From Cyclina sinensis (lineage: Eukaryota; Mollusca; Bivalvia; Venerida; Veneridae): a stretch of 64,000 nt of DNA. The translations under genes and the position numbers were made by a program. The stretch covers positions 496,001-560,000 of the forward strand of contig JAAONU010000017.1 of assembly GCA_012932295.1 (NCBI GenBank). The letters run 5' to 3'. Positions 61,191-64,000 of the stretch are shown here, piece after piece. Each line of letters opens with the position of its first letter. Within the stretch, counting starts at the first letter, position 1. Below the pieces are notes generated by a model. The model searched no databases. It worked only from the letters and a program-made list of their open reading frames with translations, and was not told the origin of the DNA.

Positions 61191-62587
61191 GCACTGGTTA
61201 TTTTTGTACTGTTTTTTTCTCCTTCAAAACTACAAATTGTAAGAAATACTGTATTTTCAGTGAAACTATTCACAGCTATAAATATCTGAGCCTCAGCCTG
61301 ACAGTATTTTGACACTAGTTTGGCAAACTGCAATGTACTTTCTATTCTAAGAAACATAAAAAATGCAATTTTTTTTCATAAAATCCAGGAGTGGCAAACA
61401 TGAAATATTTTGAGATCTTTTCATAAAATTATGTTATTAAATGGGAACTAATGCCTAAGAAATATCCAATTACATTTTGCATGCCTAATTTGTTTTCTGT
61501 TTCAGATATAGCGTAGACACATTCACTTAATCCAGTGTCAGTCACCAGAAAGTGTTGTCATGGTTTCTTAAAATGTTAAAGCAGTTATGTCTTCAGTGAT
61601 TGCAGAATGAAAATAAGTGTTTTGAAGTATTTTTTGTGTGTTTTTAAACCTGATTTCATCGAGAGCATAATATGCTGATTGAAAGTGAATTATTATATAA
61701 GGGAGAAAACTCTCAATTTAACCTTTCTAGTATGATCAACATATTTACCCCCCTTGTTAAGGTTAACGGTTCTGTGTTACCATTGTTGCATTTTACACTC
61801 ATACTTCTAAGAGACAATTGTTTTGTTCGTGAACTAATTAAAACCAAAAATATTTTTCATATGAAAATTTGTTTTCTCATGGAAAAATGAGTTAGTTTTT
61901 CTTTTCTCATAGAAAAACAAGGCTAATAAAGCTTGATCTGTCAGTTATTACAGATTTATTTACTCAAGAGTTCAAATAGTTGTCGTATGTTAACCTTTGT
62001 AATTGTTGGAGTTGATTCAGAATCAGATTATCTCTTTATCTTGAATTGAACACCAGAGATTTAAAAAAAAAAGAAGTATAATCAGTTCTACCCAGCCGTT
62101 ATATTTATTGGATTATAAGATATCAATTACAGTAACAGATGTAAAAATACATGGAGCATCCAGACTGGAAATAAAAAAAATGGAACAAGCAAAACATATC
62201 TAGTAAAGCCAGTAAAAGTCCTCTATTAAGACCACTTGAAATTATTTTAAAATTGTTGAAATATTCGCACAGTCTAAGATTAAGGTCAGTTGTGAAAATA
62301 TGTCCACTGTTGACTGATTCTTTATTAGTACTGCTTTTTGATTGATCTTATTAGTGGAACTTTACTGTTCGTATATCTGTACCTCTGAGCTGTTAGAAGC
62401 CATTCAAACACACGTGTGATTTGGTTTTAGTACCTTTCATTCTAAATGTTTTCAATGAAGTGTAACATTGCTTCCTATTTTACAAAATTAATAATAATCA
62501 TGGTTTGTAAAGTCATTGTGATTCTACATTTTTTATGTCACATTTTAAAATGTGACCACTAAAACTGTAATTCTCATATTGCATTTC
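61191..62587. other. unique intronic DNA
   Basis: AT-rich; no exon or repeat family is recognised. Confidence 0.4.
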
Positions 62588-62989
62588 TTTAAAGCGACTG
62601 ACTCACAGATGGGCCGACGATGAAAAAAAAAAGAAAATGTTCTTACATCTTGAAATTTTTGTTGCAGTTGTGAAGAACATATTTAAACTAAGTTACTTTT
62701 ATCGGTAAAAAATTTACCCCGTTAGTCACGGGGTAGATACTTTAGTTATAACATTAATTTTGACGCAATCTTACAAATTGGCGCTGTGGCTCAGTGGTCT
62801 AGATCGTCGCTCCATATTTTACTGACCGAAAGGTCGTGGGTTCGAATCCTGGTTAAATCAAAACTTTTTTTTTCAGTTTTCATGGTGTATAGAAGCATAA
62901 TATTATGTTTTTTCCATAGTATATTAAATTCTCTTAAGTTTTAAAGAAAAAAAAATGACAGAAAAATTCTGTGAGTCAGTCGCTTTAAA
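62588..62989. mobile_element. MITE with 21-bp perfect TIRs enclosing a tRNA-like sequence
   Basis: The 21 bases at 62588-62608 (TTTAAAGCGACTGACTCACA plus G) are the exact inverse of 62969-62989. TTAA lies at both outer edges, so either the TIR includes it or it is a TTAA target duplication around AGCGACTGACTC ends. The 400-bp interior is non-coding apart from the tRNA-like segment at 62780-62857. Confidence 0.8.
62780..62857 (+). ncRNA. tRNA-like Pol III promoter segment (not a functional tRNA)
   Basis: It has consensus A box TGGCTCAGTGG (62787-62797) and consensus B box GGTTCGAATCC (62839-62849). The 5' GGCGCTG has no matching acceptor strand at the 3' end (TGGTTAAATCA), so it cannot form a tRNA acceptor stem. 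It is most likely a SINE head or tRNA pseudogene captured inside the surrounding MITE. Confidence 0.65.
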
Positions 62990-63449
62990 CTTTATTATAA
63001 GTAAAGTGCAAATAGTTGAACTTCAGAAACGTTTATTTCAATTTATTTAGCCTTAAAAGTCAAGATGAATTTCAACTTTCAGTACCAAGTTGTTTTAATT
63101 TTATAGAGAACAGATATTAAAAACAAAACCTATCGTCCATTTTCTTTCAAATTAGCACTTTGATTTGTATGGTCAAATACAAGAAGTCTTTTATAGTATC
63201 ATTAGTAAGTCAGAATTTTATACATGTAGAAATATTCAAAATCTAGTTAGCAGAGATAAGCTGTGAATTCCACTTTTGCTGTTATTGTACAGCAAGCTTT
63301 AGGAATACTGGAATAAGCCCTTCTGGAGAGTAGTTTATATAACTGATGATTATAATAAACTGCCATTGACGTGAAAGAAATAAGTTTAAATCTGATATAT
63401 TTTATACAGTAATGGACCTTGTTTTACAAATGTAACAGGTTACTTGAGG

Positions 63450-63725
63450 CCAAACCATCTTAAGATCAGTTGGTTAGCATCAGATTGACAATCCAGGTCT
63501 TCTCGGTGCAAACCCCACCAGTGCCAGCTATTTAATTTCTTAGTGCTAATTGATCTGTGGACAATGCATCCAAAGGTCATTTGTCCTTCACCTCCAATTC
63601 TAGTAAGGAAGCTGTCAGACTCTTATGGATAGATTGGTTAGTATGATTGTTGGAAACACAGGAACACTGAGGTAGACTGACCTCAGGGCTATGACCAAAA
63701 GAGGTTGAAAATAAAAACAAACAGA
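63450..63725 (+). mobile_element. SINE group C with tRNA-like head
   Basis: The head AAGATCAGTTGGTTAGCATC...TCTTCTCGGTGCAAACCCC has degenerate A and B boxes. The body GGACAATGCATCCAAAGGTC, ATTTGTCCTTCACCTCC, AGTAAGGAAGC, GGTAGACTGACCTCAGGGCT, ATGACC matches the two copies at 58 kb and ends in an AAACAAACAGACAAA tail. Confidence 0.75.
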
Positions 63726-64000
63726 CAAAAGGTATACTTGATTCTTGTTCACTGATGGAGTGTACTTTTAATATGATTTACTATTTTTAGTTGCTGGAGT
63801 CTTTTGTGTTAGATCTGCATTCAGCATTGGTGAAGTGACCGATTTTATCGACTCGCTCACATATAAGTAAATTGGACAATCATCAAATTATGAATCAGAT
63901 TCGTATTCTATATAGATTAGAAGGTCAATAATGTTTTTTGTTAACTGTCTGAGCCTTGTTAGTGAACAATATTGTAATCCAGTTCAGATGAAGGACAGAT

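Larger units (their letters stand above)
27237..64000 (+). other. PDE8 intron 1 (at least ~36.7 kb, open at the right end)
   Basis: No sequence resembling the expected next exon (the conserved FGPM block leading into the REC region) was found on the + strand. Long first introns are known for vertebrate PDE8A and PDE8B. From about 29.3 kb the intron is CpG-depleted and T-rich on the coding strand. Between the listed repeats I see only unique AT-rich DNA. An unrelated gene or an unrecognised short exon could still be hidden here. Confidence 0.6.

Noticed and set aside
62780..62857. A functional tRNA gene
   Set aside because: The A and B boxes are consensus, but there is no acceptor stem, and the segment lies inside an element with terminal inverted repeats.

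Overview
The window looks like nuclear DNA of an invertebrate, most probably a bivalve mollusc, possibly a heterodont (venerid-like) clam. The reasons are AT-rich, gene-poor sequence; one recognisable coding exon ending at a canonical GT donor; many tRNA-derived SINEs; several long minisatellites; and repeat types I recall as common in bivalves (the AGCTCACCTGAGC repeat, the TATGCCCCCC...GGTCAAAGGTCAAGG element with internal tandem repeats, and a TTAA-flanked palindrome containing GATCAGCCTGCACATCC). The species call is from memory of repeat families, not from a search.

The only confident gene is the first coding exon of a cAMP phosphodiesterase 8 (PDE8) orthologue at 26991-27236 on the + strand. 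It encodes 82 residues beginning MGCTPSIHV and ends in phase 0 at a GTCAGT donor. I recognise no later PDE8 exon (REC, PAS or catalytic domain), so the remaining ~36.7 kb (27237-64000) is best read as a very long first intron. A TM7-like GPCR fragment lies on the - strand at 3055-3264 (weak). Bases 1 to ~2000 look like the 3' tail of an upstream + strand gene (weak).

Layout: 1-2000 is CpG-poor and T-rich. 2000-26990 is CpG-rich, apparently intergenic or 5' flank, with a 30-bp minisatellite that flips orientation (7762-8715), a full SINE (10949-11210), SINE fragments and simple repeats. 26991-27236 is the PDE8 exon. 27237 to ~29.3 kb is still CpG-rich and holds an LTR/TRIM-like fragment. From ~29.3 kb to 64 kb the DNA is strongly CpG-depleted and T-rich on the + strand. 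This part holds minisatellites at 34.1, 39.3, 40.6 and 47.2 kb, an intronic candidate recursive splice site (37.7 kb), a piggyBac-type MITE (38.4 kb), a hAT-like short element (32.6 kb), a pearl/Helitron-like element with a 145-bp internal array (55.3 kb), four SINE groups, and a MITE that encloses a tRNA-like Pol III promoter (62.6 kb).

The most interesting signals are the sharp CpG boundaries that seem to outline methylated gene bodies, the tRNA-promoter MITE, the compact LTR element with a tRNA-like sequence in its LTR, the orientation-flipped CpG-rich minisatellite, the conserved octamer-containing repeat at 22 and 50.7 kb, and the recursive-splice candidate. Almost all long ORFs in this window are open only because they lie in tandem repeats whose unit is a multiple of three.
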